The notes under the pieces were generated by a model. It made no database searches. It saw nothing but the letters and a program-made list of their open reading frames with translations, and had not been told where the DNA came from. DNA of 64,000 nt from assembly GCF_030063145.1 (NCBI RefSeq), contig NZ_JASISM010000001.1, positions 372,001 to 436,000 of the forward strand. Direction: 5' to 3'. The stretch is from Cryobacterium sp. PH31-L1 (GTDB lineage: Bacteria; Actinomycetota; Actinomycetes; Actinomycetales; Microbacteriaceae). How positions within the stretch are numbered: position 1 is the first letter of the stretch; each line of letters starts with the position of its first letter. This document shows positions 17,657 through 25,567 of this stretch, one piece after another. The position numbers and the translations under genes were made by a program.

Positions 17657-18130
17657 TTAGCGAAGGCGAATCGGGCGGGGCGTCGGGTGTGGTCCCAGGG
17701 TGAACCGCAGTACGATCAGCGCGAGAACAGTGCCGAAAAGTGCACCGAGGCTGTTGGCGATGACGTCGTTCACGGTCGCGAACCGTTCCGGCAGAAGAAC
17801 CAGCTGGCCGAGCTCGATCATGGCGCTGATAATGGCGCCGGCCACCGGGCCGAGCCACCAGCGGCGCGCTCCGGCGAGTACCACGACGAGCAGACCTACC
17901 GGAATGAACAGCGCGATGTTGGCGGTGAACTCGATGGTGTCGTAACCGAACCGGTTCGGCATGCCGTGTGCGTGCAACCAGGTCACGAAAGCCCCGATTG
18001 ACCCGTGCATGCCGCGGTCGACCGGCGTGGGCCAGAATGCGATCAGGGTGAGCAGCACCAGGTAGGCCAAGGTGATCCACAGGGCGCCGCGGCGCAGCCG
18101 CGTATGCCGACGTCGTCGAATCACAGTCAT
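17657..18130 (-). CDS. VanZ family membrane protein
   Basis: A 157-residue protein with a basic N-terminus (IRRRRHTRLRR) and four hydrophobic segments. The family hallmark is clear: FGYDTIEFTANIALFIPVGL followed by IELGQLVLLPERFATVNDVI and NSLGALFGTVLAL. VanZ homologues are associated with low-level glycopeptide tolerance in some bacteria, but most are of unknown function. Nothing next to it suggests a resistance operon: a Tat hydrolase lies downstream and an MFS pump upstream. Confidence 0.85.
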   Translation of the reverse strand: MTVIRRRRHTRLRRGALWITLAYLVLLTLIAFWPTPVDRGMHGSIGAFVTWLHAHGMPNRFGYDTIEFTANIALFIPVGLLVVVLAGARRWWLGPVAGAIISAMIELGQLVLLPERFATVNDVIANSLGALFGTVLALIVLRFTLGPHPTPRPIRLR

Positions 18131-18160
18131 GTCAGGTCCTGCACACTCGTCAGCTTTGCC

Positions 18161-19654
18161 CTACCCGGCGGCAGCGGCCGGGCCGTTGCCGGCGACGCGT
18201 TTCGGCAGGGCAAAAACGAGTACGAGCGCGAGCAGGGCGAAACCAACGCTCACCGCCATCGCCATGGTGGCGCTGTGGGTGAAAGCCGTGGCGAGGGCAT
18301 CCGCTCCCGGGCCGGTAACCGTCAGGGTGCTGAAGAAGACGCTGCCGATCACGGCGATGCCGACCGCGCTGCCGACGCGCTGCATCACGCCGACCACGCC
18401 GCTCGCACCGCCCGCTTCCGAACGGTCGACGGTGGCGACGATGAAGGACACGTTCGGGGCGATGAAGAATCCGCTGCCGAGGCCCGCGATGAACAGAGGC
18501 GGCAGTAAATGCCAGTTGGTCAGGTCGCCTGGGGTGGTCAGGAGCATGACCAGCCAGATCCAGGTCAGGCCGATCGTCACGAAGGCAACGCCGACCACGA
18601 GAATGGTGCGTCCGAGGCGCTTGGCCAGTCGGTCGCTCTGCGAGGCACCGAGAATCGTTCCGATCGCGAAGGGGATGGAGACCAGGCCCGACTCGAGGGC
18701 ACTATGACCGAGGCCGGCCTGCCAGAGAATGGAAATGGTGAAGAAAATGCTGGTGAATGCCGCGAAGTAGACCAGCGCGAGAATGACACCACCTGTGAAA
18801 GCCGGGTGGGAGAACAAGTGCGGAGGCACGAGCGGGCTGCCGCTGCGCTTGGCGACGGACACTTCCCAGGCGCCGAAGGCCACCACGAGCAGCACTCCGG
18901 CACCGAGGGTGAGGAAGGTCCAGAGCGGCCAGCCCTGGTCCTGCCCCTCGATCAGCGGCACCAGGAGCGCGACCAGGCCGGCCGAGATGAGCACGAGGCC
19001 CAGCCAGTCGATGCCCGCCCGCGAGCTCTGTGGCTTCTGGGGGAGCGCGGCGCCGCCGGGCAGGAGAAAGACCGTGGCGATGAGGGCGAGAAGACCGATC
19101 GGCAGGTTCACCCAGAACACCAGTCGCCAGCCGTTTTCGACTCCGAAGGCTTCGATGATCAGTCCGCCGACGATCGGGCCCAGGGCCGTCGAAACACCGA
19201 TGACCGAGCCCATGATGGCGTAGGCCTTGCCACGGGCCATTGGCGGAAACATCAGTTGGATGACGGCGGTCACGGCCGGCACGAACATTCCGCCGGCCAG
19301 GCCCTGAATGACCCGGGCGACGATGAGCTGCAGGTCGTTCTGTGCGAGTCCGCAGGCGAGGCTGGCCAGTGTGAACAGGGCCAGGCCGCTGAAGAACACC
19401 CACTTGTGGCCGTACCGGTCGCCCACCCGGCCCGCCGGAATGAGCGCGAGGCCGAAGGCGAGGGCGTAACCGGAGATGATCCACGACAGGGTAGCCTCAC
19501 TGGCATCGAGGCTCGTGCGGATGCTCGGCAGCGCCACGTTCACGATGGTCGTGTCGAGCAGGGCCATGAACATCCCGGCGAGCAGCACGATCAGGGCCTG
19601 CCAGGCGCGGCGGGAGACGACGGGAGCTGCCGGAGTCGCGGGCAGAGAAGTCAT
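18161..19654 (-). CDS. MFS drug efflux transporter, DHA2 (EmrB/QacA) type
   Basis: A 497-residue proton-coupled exporter with about 14 transmembrane segments. The frame runs back into tRNA-Pro, but the ATG at 19654 has AAGGAT about 8 nt upstream and starts a normal N-terminus. DHA2 motifs are visible: LDTTIVNVALPSIRTSLDAS in TM1, then GRVGDRYGHKWVF (motif A) and ALGPIVGGLIIEAFGVENGW plus RLVFWVNLPIG (motif C region). The substrate cannot be predicted, and no regulator adjoins it. A strong hairpin separates it from tRNA-Pro. Confidence 0.9.
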   Translation of the reverse strand: MTSLPATPAAPVVSRRAWQALIVLLAGMFMALLDTTIVNVALPSIRTSLDASEATLSWIISGYALAFGLALIPAGRVGDRYGHKWVFFSGLALFTLASLACGLAQNDLQLIVARVIQGLAGGMFVPAVTAVIQLMFPPMARGKAYAIMGSVIGVSTALGPIVGGLIIEAFGVENGWRLVFWVNLPIGLLALIATVFLLPGGAALPQKPQSSRAGIDWLGLVLISAGLVALLVPLIEGQDQGWPLWTFLTLGAGVLLVVAFGAWEVSVAKRSGSPLVPPHLFSHPAFTGGVILALVYFAAFTSIFFTISILWQAGLGHSALESGLVSIPFAIGTILGASQSDRLAKRLGRTILVVGVAFVTIGLTWIWLVMLLTTPGDLTNWHLLPPLFIAGLGSGFFIAPNVSFIVATVDRSEAGGASGVVGVMQRVGSAVGIAVIGSVFFSTLTVTGPGADALATAFTHSATMAMAVSVGFALLALVLVFALPKRVAGNGPAAAAG

Positions 19655-19728
19655 GCGTGAGATCCTTTTGCACCGGTCTCCCGGCGATCCTCGGCAAGAG
19701 TGACGCTGATGCCGACAGACGATCGTAC

Positions 19729-19765
19729 AACGAAACCCCCACTCGGTTGGAGTGGGGGTTTCGTT
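19729..19765 (-). terminator. Terminator downstream of tRNA-Pro
   Basis: A perfect 15-bp hairpin, AACGAAACCCCCACT paired with AGTGGGGGTTTCGTT, with a 7-nt loop. It lies 23 nt past the 3' end of tRNA-Pro in its direction of transcription and ahead of the MFS gene. Confidence 0.85.
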
Positions 19766-19788
19766 TGAGACTGACTTATCTACTGCTG

Positions 19789-19862
19789 TCGGGGTAACAG
19801 GATTTGAACCTGCGACCTCGTCGTCCCGAACGACGCGCGCTACCAAGCTGCGCCATACCCCG
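19789..19862 (-). tRNA. tRNA-Pro (CGG)
   Basis: A 74-nt cloverleaf on the minus strand. Acceptor arms CGGGGTA and TACCCCG pair fully, the discriminator is A, and CCA is not encoded. The anticodon stem CGTCG/CGACG encloses TTCGGGA, which reads anticodon CGG. The T arm contains GGTTCAAATCC. Confidence 0.95.
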
Positions 19863-19925
19863 ATGGCCCGTGGGCCTCAATCAGTATAGGCGCTCTGCGC
19901 CTCCCACGACGAATTGAGTCGGCAG

Positions 19926-20918
19926 CTAGGCTGCGGTCAGAGTCAGAAGGGTCGCCTCGGGCGGGCAAGCGAAGCGAACCGGCGCATAGATAGAAGTACC
20001 GAGGCCGGCCGAGACGTTCAGGAACGCCGTGCGCAGGCCGTGGTTCCAGAGGCTCAGGCCCTTCACCTGGCGGCGCGGAATGTCGCAATTGGTCACGAGC
20101 GCCCCGAAACCGGGAACGCAGACCTGACCGCCGTGGGTATGCCCGGCCAGGATCAGCTGGGCGCCGTGATTCACGAAGGAGTTCAGCACGCGTTGGTACG
20201 GCGCGTGCGCGACGCCCACCGTCAGCGTGGACCGCGGGGCCGCGGCTTCTTCCGGGTCGGGCCAGACGTCATCGCCGAGCGGATCGTTGGCCCGCAGGTC
20301 GTCAATCGCCCGTGTGATCAGGTCGAGCCGGTCTCGGCCGATGTGCGGGTCATCGACGCCGAAGAACTCCACGTGAGTGCCGTTCAGGTCGAGGGACTCG
20401 GCGGCGTTGTTGATGTCGGTCCAACCGAGATCGGCGAACACCCGGCGGAGGGCATCGGTGTCGAGCTCCTCGCGGCGCACAGTGCGCCGGCTGGACGGTC
20501 CGCCAAAGTAGGTGAACGGGTTCTTCAACTGCGGTCCGATGTAGTCATTGGAGCCGTTCACGAAGACTCCGGGAATACCCCGAAACGGTGCCAAGGCATA
20601 TTCGATGCCCGTGACGCCGTCTTCATGCCCGAGGTTGTCGCCGGTGTCGACCACAAGATCAGGCTTCAACGCGGCGAGGCTGCGCACCCACTCCTGCTTG
20701 TTCTTCTGCCACGGAGCCATGTGCAGATCGGAGAGGTGCAGCACCCGAATGGGCGCCGACCCCGGAGCGAGCACCGGCACGCTCACCTCTCGCAGGGTGA
20801 ATCGGGTGCGCTCCACGAGCGCGCCCCAGGCGAAGGCGGCCAGTCCGATGGCGCCCGCTGCCGCGAGCGACGTGCCGACGAGCCGACCGCCCTCGCCCAG
20901 GCGACGGAGCGCGGTCAT
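19926..20918 (-). CDS. Membrane-associated metallophosphoesterase (YkuE-like)
   Basis: A 330-residue calcineurin-like phosphoesterase. After a hydrophobic N-terminal segment (SLAAAGAIGLAAFAWGAL) come the metal-binding motifs in order: LHLSDLHM (D-x-H), VVDTGDN (GDxx), NGSNDY in place of the usual GNHD, HAPYQRV, and LAGHTHGGQV (GHxH). The GSND variant keeps the Asn and Asp but moves the His. Family members act on nucleotides, UDP-sugar lipids or phospholipids; the substrate is not predictable. The start ATG overlaps the stop of the PBP gene by 4 nt, so the two are co-transcribed, which suggests a cell-envelope role. Confidence 0.85.
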   Translation of the reverse strand: MTALRRLGEGGRLVGTSLAAAGAIGLAAFAWGALVERTRFTLREVSVPVLAPGSAPIRVLHLSDLHMAPWQKNKQEWVRSLAALKPDLVVDTGDNLGHEDGVTGIEYALAPFRGIPGVFVNGSNDYIGPQLKNPFTYFGGPSSRRTVRREELDTDALRRVFADLGWTDINNAAESLDLNGTHVEFFGVDDPHIGRDRLDLITRAIDDLRANDPLGDDVWPDPEEAAAPRSTLTVGVAHAPYQRVLNSFVNHGAQLILAGHTHGGQVCVPGFGALVTNCDIPRRQVKGLSLWNHGLRTAFLNVSAGLGTSIYAPVRFACPPEATLLTLTAA

Positions 20919-23518
20919 CCGTTCTTCTTATCGGGGGCTGCCGTGGCGGGGGCTGGGGCGGTGTATTTTCCAATGACGATGGTCACGCCATCGCCAGGTC
21001 GGCCCGCCGCGCCGACGCCCGGCTGGATCGCCAGGACCTTGCCGTCCTGCGCCTTGTCCTCGGTGGCCTGTTCGAGCTTGGCCACCGTAAACGTGTATGG
21101 AGCGCCGCTGAGAATAGCGCGGGCATCCGTTTCGGTTTTGCCGATGACGTCGGGAATGGTCACGCCCGTGCCATCGCTCGAGCGCACCGTGACTGTGGCA
21201 CCGCGAGTGGATGCCGATCCGCCGGCCGGATCCGTGCTGGCCACGGTTCCCGCTGGCAGCTCCGAACTGGTTACGCCGCCGTCGACGAAGTAGAAGCCAG
21301 CCGCTTCGAGGGTGGTCTTGGCTTCGGCCATGGATTTGCCGCGCACGTCGGGAACCGGAACGGCTACGGCGTTGATGACGTTGGACGAGGCCTCGGGAAA
21401 GGCATCTCCGCCGTACTTGGCGTTGGCGACGCTCATCACGTCAGGCCAGACGTAGTGACGGATGTACTGCGCTCCGACTCCATTCATGCTGAAGGTGCGC
21501 TGGTTCTTGAACGAGCCACTCACGTTGACCACTCCGACCACGGTGGCAACCTTGGTGCTGGCGCCGCTCATCCAGGTGTCCTTTGCCGAGTCGGTCGTTC
21601 CGGTCTTGCCGATAATCGGCACCTTGGGCGAGGTGCGGGAGCCGGACGCAGCGGCAGTACCGCCGCCAACGGTCGTGGTCGCCATGGCGTACTGCATGCC
21701 CGCAGCGACTTCGGGTGTGACGGACTGGGTGCAGGTTGATTTCGGTACCGGCAACTCGGCTCCGTCAGACCCGACCATGCTTCGGATGGCGATGGGCGTG
21801 CAGGTCATGCCGTTGTCGGCAATGCCGGCAAAAGCGACGGCCATGGTGAGCGGGGCGATGTAGTTCGTACCGATGACCGACGACGCATTCTGGCCGAGCT
21901 TGCCTCCGTCTGCCGCGTGCACGTCGAAGGCCTCAGCGGTCTTCTTTATGCCGCACAGGTCGAGCTTCTTGGCCATCCCGATGAAGCCGGTGTTGATCGA
22001 CCGGGTGGTCGAGTGCAGTGCCGTTTCATTGGGGCCGCCCTCGCCACCGTCGTTGCGGGGGCTGAACCCCTGGGCGTCATAGTTCTGTGGTCCGAGGCAG
22101 CTGTCCTGGAACGTTCCCCAGTTCGATTTGACCCGCGAGTCGACCCGCTCGGTGAGGGCGTGCCCCTCCTTCAGCCATTCGGCGAGCGTGAAGACCTTGT
22201 ATGTTGAACCGGGCTGGAATCCGCCGGAACCGCCCATAGCGAAGTCGGTGTTGTAGTTGATGCTGGTGAAGTCACTGCCGGCTGGCTGTGGCACCTGGCT
22301 GTAGTCTTTGTTTTGCGCCATGGCGAGCACCTCACCGGTACCCACCTTGACGCTAGAGACGACCCCGCCGACATCCCAGCCGGGATAAGTCTTGGGGACG
22401 TACTTGTTTAGGGAGGTCTCGGCGGCATTCTGAAGGTCGAGGTCGAGCGTGGTGTAGACGTTGAATCCGCCGCGCTTGAAGTTTGCGAGGCGCTCTTCTT
22501 CGGTCGCGCCGAACGTCACATCGGTCTTGAGAATCTTGGTGACGTAGTCGCAAAAATACGCACTGCCGCCAGCGGTCTGGCAGCCCGTGCTGGGAACGGT
22601 GATGACAGGCTCGATCGGCGTGGCGACGGCCGCGTCATAGTCGGCCTGGCTGATCTTGTCGTACTTGAGCATCTCGGTGAGTATGTAGTCGCGCCGCACC
22701 TTGTTGGCGGCGTAGCCGTTGGCCGCGCCGTTGGTTTCGCTGTCAGGGTGGTCCAGCTGAAACTTGACCGGGTTGTTCACGATGGCCACCAGGCTCGCCG
22801 CTTGCGGCAGGGTCAGGTTGAGTGCGGTGGTGTTGAAGTAGTAGTTGGCGGCGGCTTCGATGCCGTAGACCGTTCCGCCGTAGCCGGCGATGTTGAGGTA
22901 CCCGCGAAGAATGTCTGCCTTCTCGTATTTCTTCTCCAGGCCGATGGCAAGGCGCATCTCGCGCAGCTTGCGATCGGCCGTGGTCTGGGTCGCGTCGGTA
23001 TAGCACTCCTTCGCCGCATCGGCGTCGGTCATGACCTCGCACTTTTGGACCAGAACGTTCTTGACATATTGCTGAGTGATCGATGAACCACCGCGGGTGC
23101 CACCGCCGGCCAGGGTTTGCACAGCGCCATTGAAGCTGGACTGAATGTCGACCCCGCCGTGCTCCATGAAACGCGGGTCCTCACCGGCAATCGCGGCGTC
23201 CTTGGCGAACTGGCTGATCGCGTCGGAAGCGACGTCAACCCGGTTCTGTTCGTAGAACGAGGCGAGAAGCACGCGGGTGCCCACCGGATCCTCGGCGTTG
23301 GTCGAGGCGTAAATGTTGCTCTTCTGCGCCAGCCGATCGATGGAGAGATACTCGGGCAGATTGTCGAACACGTTGATGGTGTTCGTTGCGGCTATGCCGG
23401 ACAGGGCAACGGCGGGGGCGACGGCGGCGGTCACGAGAATGCCGGCAACGGCGCTCATCCCGACGAAACCCAGGAAACCCCCCAGAGCCCCGCTCACGGT
23501 TCGATTTTTGGCAGACAT
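20915..23518 (-). CDS. Bifunctional class A penicillin-binding protein with PASTA domains
   Basis: A peptidoglycan glycan polymerase and transpeptidase of 867 residues. I use the ATG at 23518; the frame has an earlier TTG at 23539 without a better ribosome site. One N-terminal transmembrane segment (GMSAVAGILVTAAVAPAVAL) is followed by the glycosyltransferase domain (AGEDPRFMEHGGVD, then RGGSSITQQYVKN) and the transpeptidase with all three motifs: PGSTYKVF (SxxK), RSINTGF (SxN) and GKTGTT (KTG). The C-terminus carries two PASTA repeats (VPDVRGKSMAEAKTTLEAAG and IPDVIGKTETDARAIL) and an Ala/Pro-Lys tail. PASTA modules bind muropeptides or beta-lactams. Coupled to the phosphoesterase gene. Confidence 0.95.
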   Translation of the reverse strand: MSAKNRTVSGALGGFLGFVGMSAVAGILVTAAVAPAVALSGIAATNTINVFDNLPEYLSIDRLAQKSNIYASTNAEDPVGTRVLLASFYEQNRVDVASDAISQFAKDAAIAGEDPRFMEHGGVDIQSSFNGAVQTLAGGGTRGGSSITQQYVKNVLVQKCEVMTDADAAKECYTDATQTTADRKLREMRLAIGLEKKYEKADILRGYLNIAGYGGTVYGIEAAANYYFNTTALNLTLPQAASLVAIVNNPVKFQLDHPDSETNGAANGYAANKVRRDYILTEMLKYDKISQADYDAAVATPIEPVITVPSTGCQTAGGSAYFCDYVTKILKTDVTFGATEEERLANFKRGGFNVYTTLDLDLQNAAETSLNKYVPKTYPGWDVGGVVSSVKVGTGEVLAMAQNKDYSQVPQPAGSDFTSINYNTDFAMGGSGGFQPGSTYKVFTLAEWLKEGHALTERVDSRVKSNWGTFQDSCLGPQNYDAQGFSPRNDGGEGGPNETALHSTTRSINTGFIGMAKKLDLCGIKKTAEAFDVHAADGGKLGQNASSVIGTNYIAPLTMAVAFAGIADNGMTCTPIAIRSMVGSDGAELPVPKSTCTQSVTPEVAAGMQYAMATTTVGGGTAAASGSRTSPKVPIIGKTGTTDSAKDTWMSGASTKVATVVGVVNVSGSFKNQRTFSMNGVGAQYIRHYVWPDVMSVANAKYGGDAFPEASSNVINAVAVPVPDVRGKSMAEAKTTLEAAGFYFVDGGVTSSELPAGTVASTDPAGGSASTRGATVTVRSSDGTGVTIPDVIGKTETDARAILSGAPYTFTVAKLEQATEDKAQDGKVLAIQPGVGAAGRPGDGVTIVIGKYTAPAPATAAPDKKNG

Positions 23519-23568
23519 ACACTTGAGCGTAAACGACAAATCTGAACGACCGCCTCAATAGGAGACTT

Positions 23569-23736
23569 ATGCCCGCCTGGGAGTACCTCACAACGCCGTT
23601 GATGATCCACAACACGGCCGCCATTTTGAACAACTGGGGCTCTGACGGGTGGGAACTCGTGCAGGTGGTAACCGGCCCCGAAGGCGGCCTGGTGGCCTAC
23701 CTGAAGCGCCCGCTCGCCGCCAAGGAAGAGGCCTGA
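23569..23736 (+). CDS. Small conserved protein, DUF4177-like
   Basis: 55 residues: it starts MPAWEYLTTPLMIHNTAAIL and continues GWELVQVV.GPEGGLVAYLKRP. The WEY...GWELVQV...AYLKRP pattern resembles the DUF4177 group of tiny actinobacterial proteins, frequently found before a RidA-like gene as here. GGAG lies 4 nt before the ATG, and only 2 nt separate its stop from the next start, so it is co-transcribed with ridA-like. Function unknown. Confidence 0.75.
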   Translation: MPAWEYLTTPLMIHNTAAILNNWGSDGWELVQVVTGPEGGLVAYLKRPLAAKEEA

Positions 23737-23738
23737 TC

Positions 23739-24209
23739 GTGTCGAAGATCGAAGCACGCCTGGCCGAACTGGGCCTGGAATTGCCGAGTGTCGTGCCGCC
23801 GGTCGCTGCCTACCTGCCCGCCGTGATCAGCAACGGGTTCGTCTATACCGCCGGCCAGCTGCCCATGGTGTCCGGCGCGCTGCCCGCCGCCGGCAAGGTC
23901 GGTGACGGTCAGGGCCTCGTTCCCGCCGCTGACGCCCAGGAATATGCCCGCATCTGTGCCCTCAACGGCCTCGCCGCTATCAAGAGCGTCATCGGCTCGC
24001 TCGACCGCATCACCCAGGTGGTCAAGGTCACCGGCTTCGTTGCCTCCGACCCGTCATTCACCGGTCAGCCGACCGTGGTCAACGGAGCCTCCGATGTTCT
24101 CGTGGAGATCTTCGGCGACATCGGCCGGCATGCGCGTTCGGCCGTTGGCGTGGCGGTGCTGCCGCTCGACGCCCCGGTCGAGGTGGAGTTCGTCGTCGCG
24201 TTTGCCTGA
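23739..24209 (+). CDS. RidA family protein (enamine/imine deaminase-like)
   Basis: A 156-residue cytoplasmic protein. The GTG at 23739 follows the preceding stop by two bases. Family features: an N-terminal ARLAELGLELP segment typical of the longer actinobacterial RidA subgroup, NGFVYTAGQLPMV, then ITQVVKVTGFVASDPSF and ARSAVGVAVLPLDAPVEVEF (canonical RSAVGVxxLPxxAxVExE). In place of a canonical RidA-Arg the conserved R lies in HARSAV. Archetypal members release ammonia from reactive enamines formed by PLP enzymes. The role of this subgroup is less clear. Confidence 0.85.
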   Translation: MSKIEARLAELGLELPSVVPPVAAYLPAVISNGFVYTAGQLPMVSGALPAAGKVGDGQGLVPAADAQEYARICALNGLAAIKSVIGSLDRITQVVKVTGFVASDPSFTGQPTVVNGASDVLVEIFGDIGRHARSAVGVAVLPLDAPVEVEFVVAFA

Positions 24210-24215
24210 CGGCGG

Positions 24216-25370
24216 TTACGTGCGCGGCGCGAGCCGGGGCATCCGCTCTGAAATGGATGCCCCGGCTCGCGTTCCATATATTTGCGCCGGTCGCTCGACC
24301 CACCGCGTCATCGCTTGCGCCATCAGCAGACTGAGCGGCACCGACACCAGAGCGCCCAGCCACCAGCGACCCGGTCCGGCGAGCAGTGCGAACGCCACCA
24401 CGATCGGAAAATGCACCAGGTAGAGGCTGAAGCTGATCGAGCCCAGCCAGGCGAACAGTCGGCGTACCAGCTGCCCTCGGTCGCTGACCCGCTGCGCAGC
24501 CGGCCAGAACGCCACGGTCGCCACGATTACGAACGCGCCGGCCACCCGCAGCGACAGGGTGACGTCGCTCCACGCGCCGCTCGTCAGCGGACGCAGCATC
24601 CAATAGGCCACGAGCAGGAACGGGCCGAGCGCGGTCAGAGCCCATCCCAGCAGGCGACCCCTGAGCCGTTCGACCAGCCGCTCGCTGCACCGCTGCAGCT
24701 CGTCAAAGTTGGCAGCCAGGAGGGCGCCGAGTGCGAACGGCGGCAGATACATGAGCGGCTGAGTGGTTGTGACGTAGCCGAGGCTGGCGAGGGCACACCA
24801 GAAAGCGGCCCAGAGCAGCAGCAGCGAGAACCACATTTCCCAGACCAGGGACCACAGCGGCGGGTTGATGTCCGGGCGCCGGGTCTCGCCGATGATACTG
24901 GCCTCCCTCAGCAGGTTACCGAGGCCCAGGTCAGGAGTGTCCTGCCGGGCCAGCCACGGCCCGCCGGCCGTGCCCACTGCGCGCGGCACCAGCACAATCC
25001 AGATGACAGCCAGGCCCACCGACACCAGCACGGGTACGGCCAAACGGATGACGCGGCGCACGTAGTAGGCCACCCAGTCGTACCGCGGGCCGTTCCAGCG
25101 GGCAGCCAACGGGGACCTCACGAGCACGAAGCCGCTCAGCACAAAGAACACCAGCACGAACTCGGGGCCGGCCAGCAACACCTTGAGCGGGGACAGGGTG
25201 GCCCACCAGCCAACGGAGAACACGGTCAGGTCGGCGCTCGACTCGTAGGCTGCGGCGATCTGCGGCACCGTCATCGACACGTGGTGCACCAGCACAACAA
25301 CGGCGGCCACCCCGCGCAGCGCATCCAGCCGGCCGAGGCGACCGCGCCCGGGTGTCGCGGCTGAAGTCAT
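24216..25370 (-). CDS. Acyltransferase family 3 membrane protein
   Basis: A second acyltransferase 3 protein (384 residues), not closely similar to the one at 15590. I choose the ATG at 25370 because the protein then begins MTSAATPGRGRLGRLDALRG and runs straight into the first helix with the conserved HH pair (VVVLVHHVSM). FVLVFFVLSGFVLVRSPLA (family motif) follows, then YYVRRVIRLAVPVLVS and about ten membrane segments. It probably acylates an exported sugar. Convergent with the RidA-like gene, only 6 nt between the stops. No polymer genes adjoin, so its target is open. Confidence 0.85.
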   Translation of the reverse strand: MTSAATPGRGRLGRLDALRGVAAVVVLVHHVSMTVPQIAAAYESSADLTVFSVGWWATLSPLKVLLAGPEFVLVFFVLSGFVLVRSPLAARWNGPRYDWVAYYVRRVIRLAVPVLVSVGLAVIWIVLVPRAVGTAGGPWLARQDTPDLGLGNLLREASIIGETRRPDINPPLWSLVWEMWFSLLLLWAAFWCALASLGYVTTTQPLMYLPPFALGALLAANFDELQRCSERLVERLRGRLLGWALTALGPFLLVAYWMLRPLTSGAWSDVTLSLRVAGAFVIVATVAFWPAAQRVSDRGQLVRRLFAWLGSISFSLYLVHFPIVVAFALLAGPGRWWLGALVSVPLSLLMAQAMTRWVERPAQIYGTRAGASISERMPRLAPRT

Positions 25371-25521
25371 GTCCACACAGTAGGGCCCCTGGCTGGTTCC
25401 CGGGCAGGAGCCGGCATATCTCCTGCAATTTGTGGGGGCCGGGAGAGGCATCCGCGAGAGCCCAGGGGCCAGATCTGCCGTGGCTGTGAACTGCAGGAGT
25501 TATGGTGCCGGGGGAACGGCA

Positions 25522-25551
25522 ACGGCCGCCTTCCGGAAGGAAGACGGCCGT
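25522..25551 (-). terminator. Probable terminator after acs
   Basis: The hairpin ACGGCCG...CGGCCGT with inner CCTTCC/GGAAGG lies 17 nt past the stop of the acetyl-CoA synthetase gene. There is no long T run, so its efficiency is uncertain. Confidence 0.55.
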
Positions 25552-25567
25552 CGCTGGTGTTGGCTGG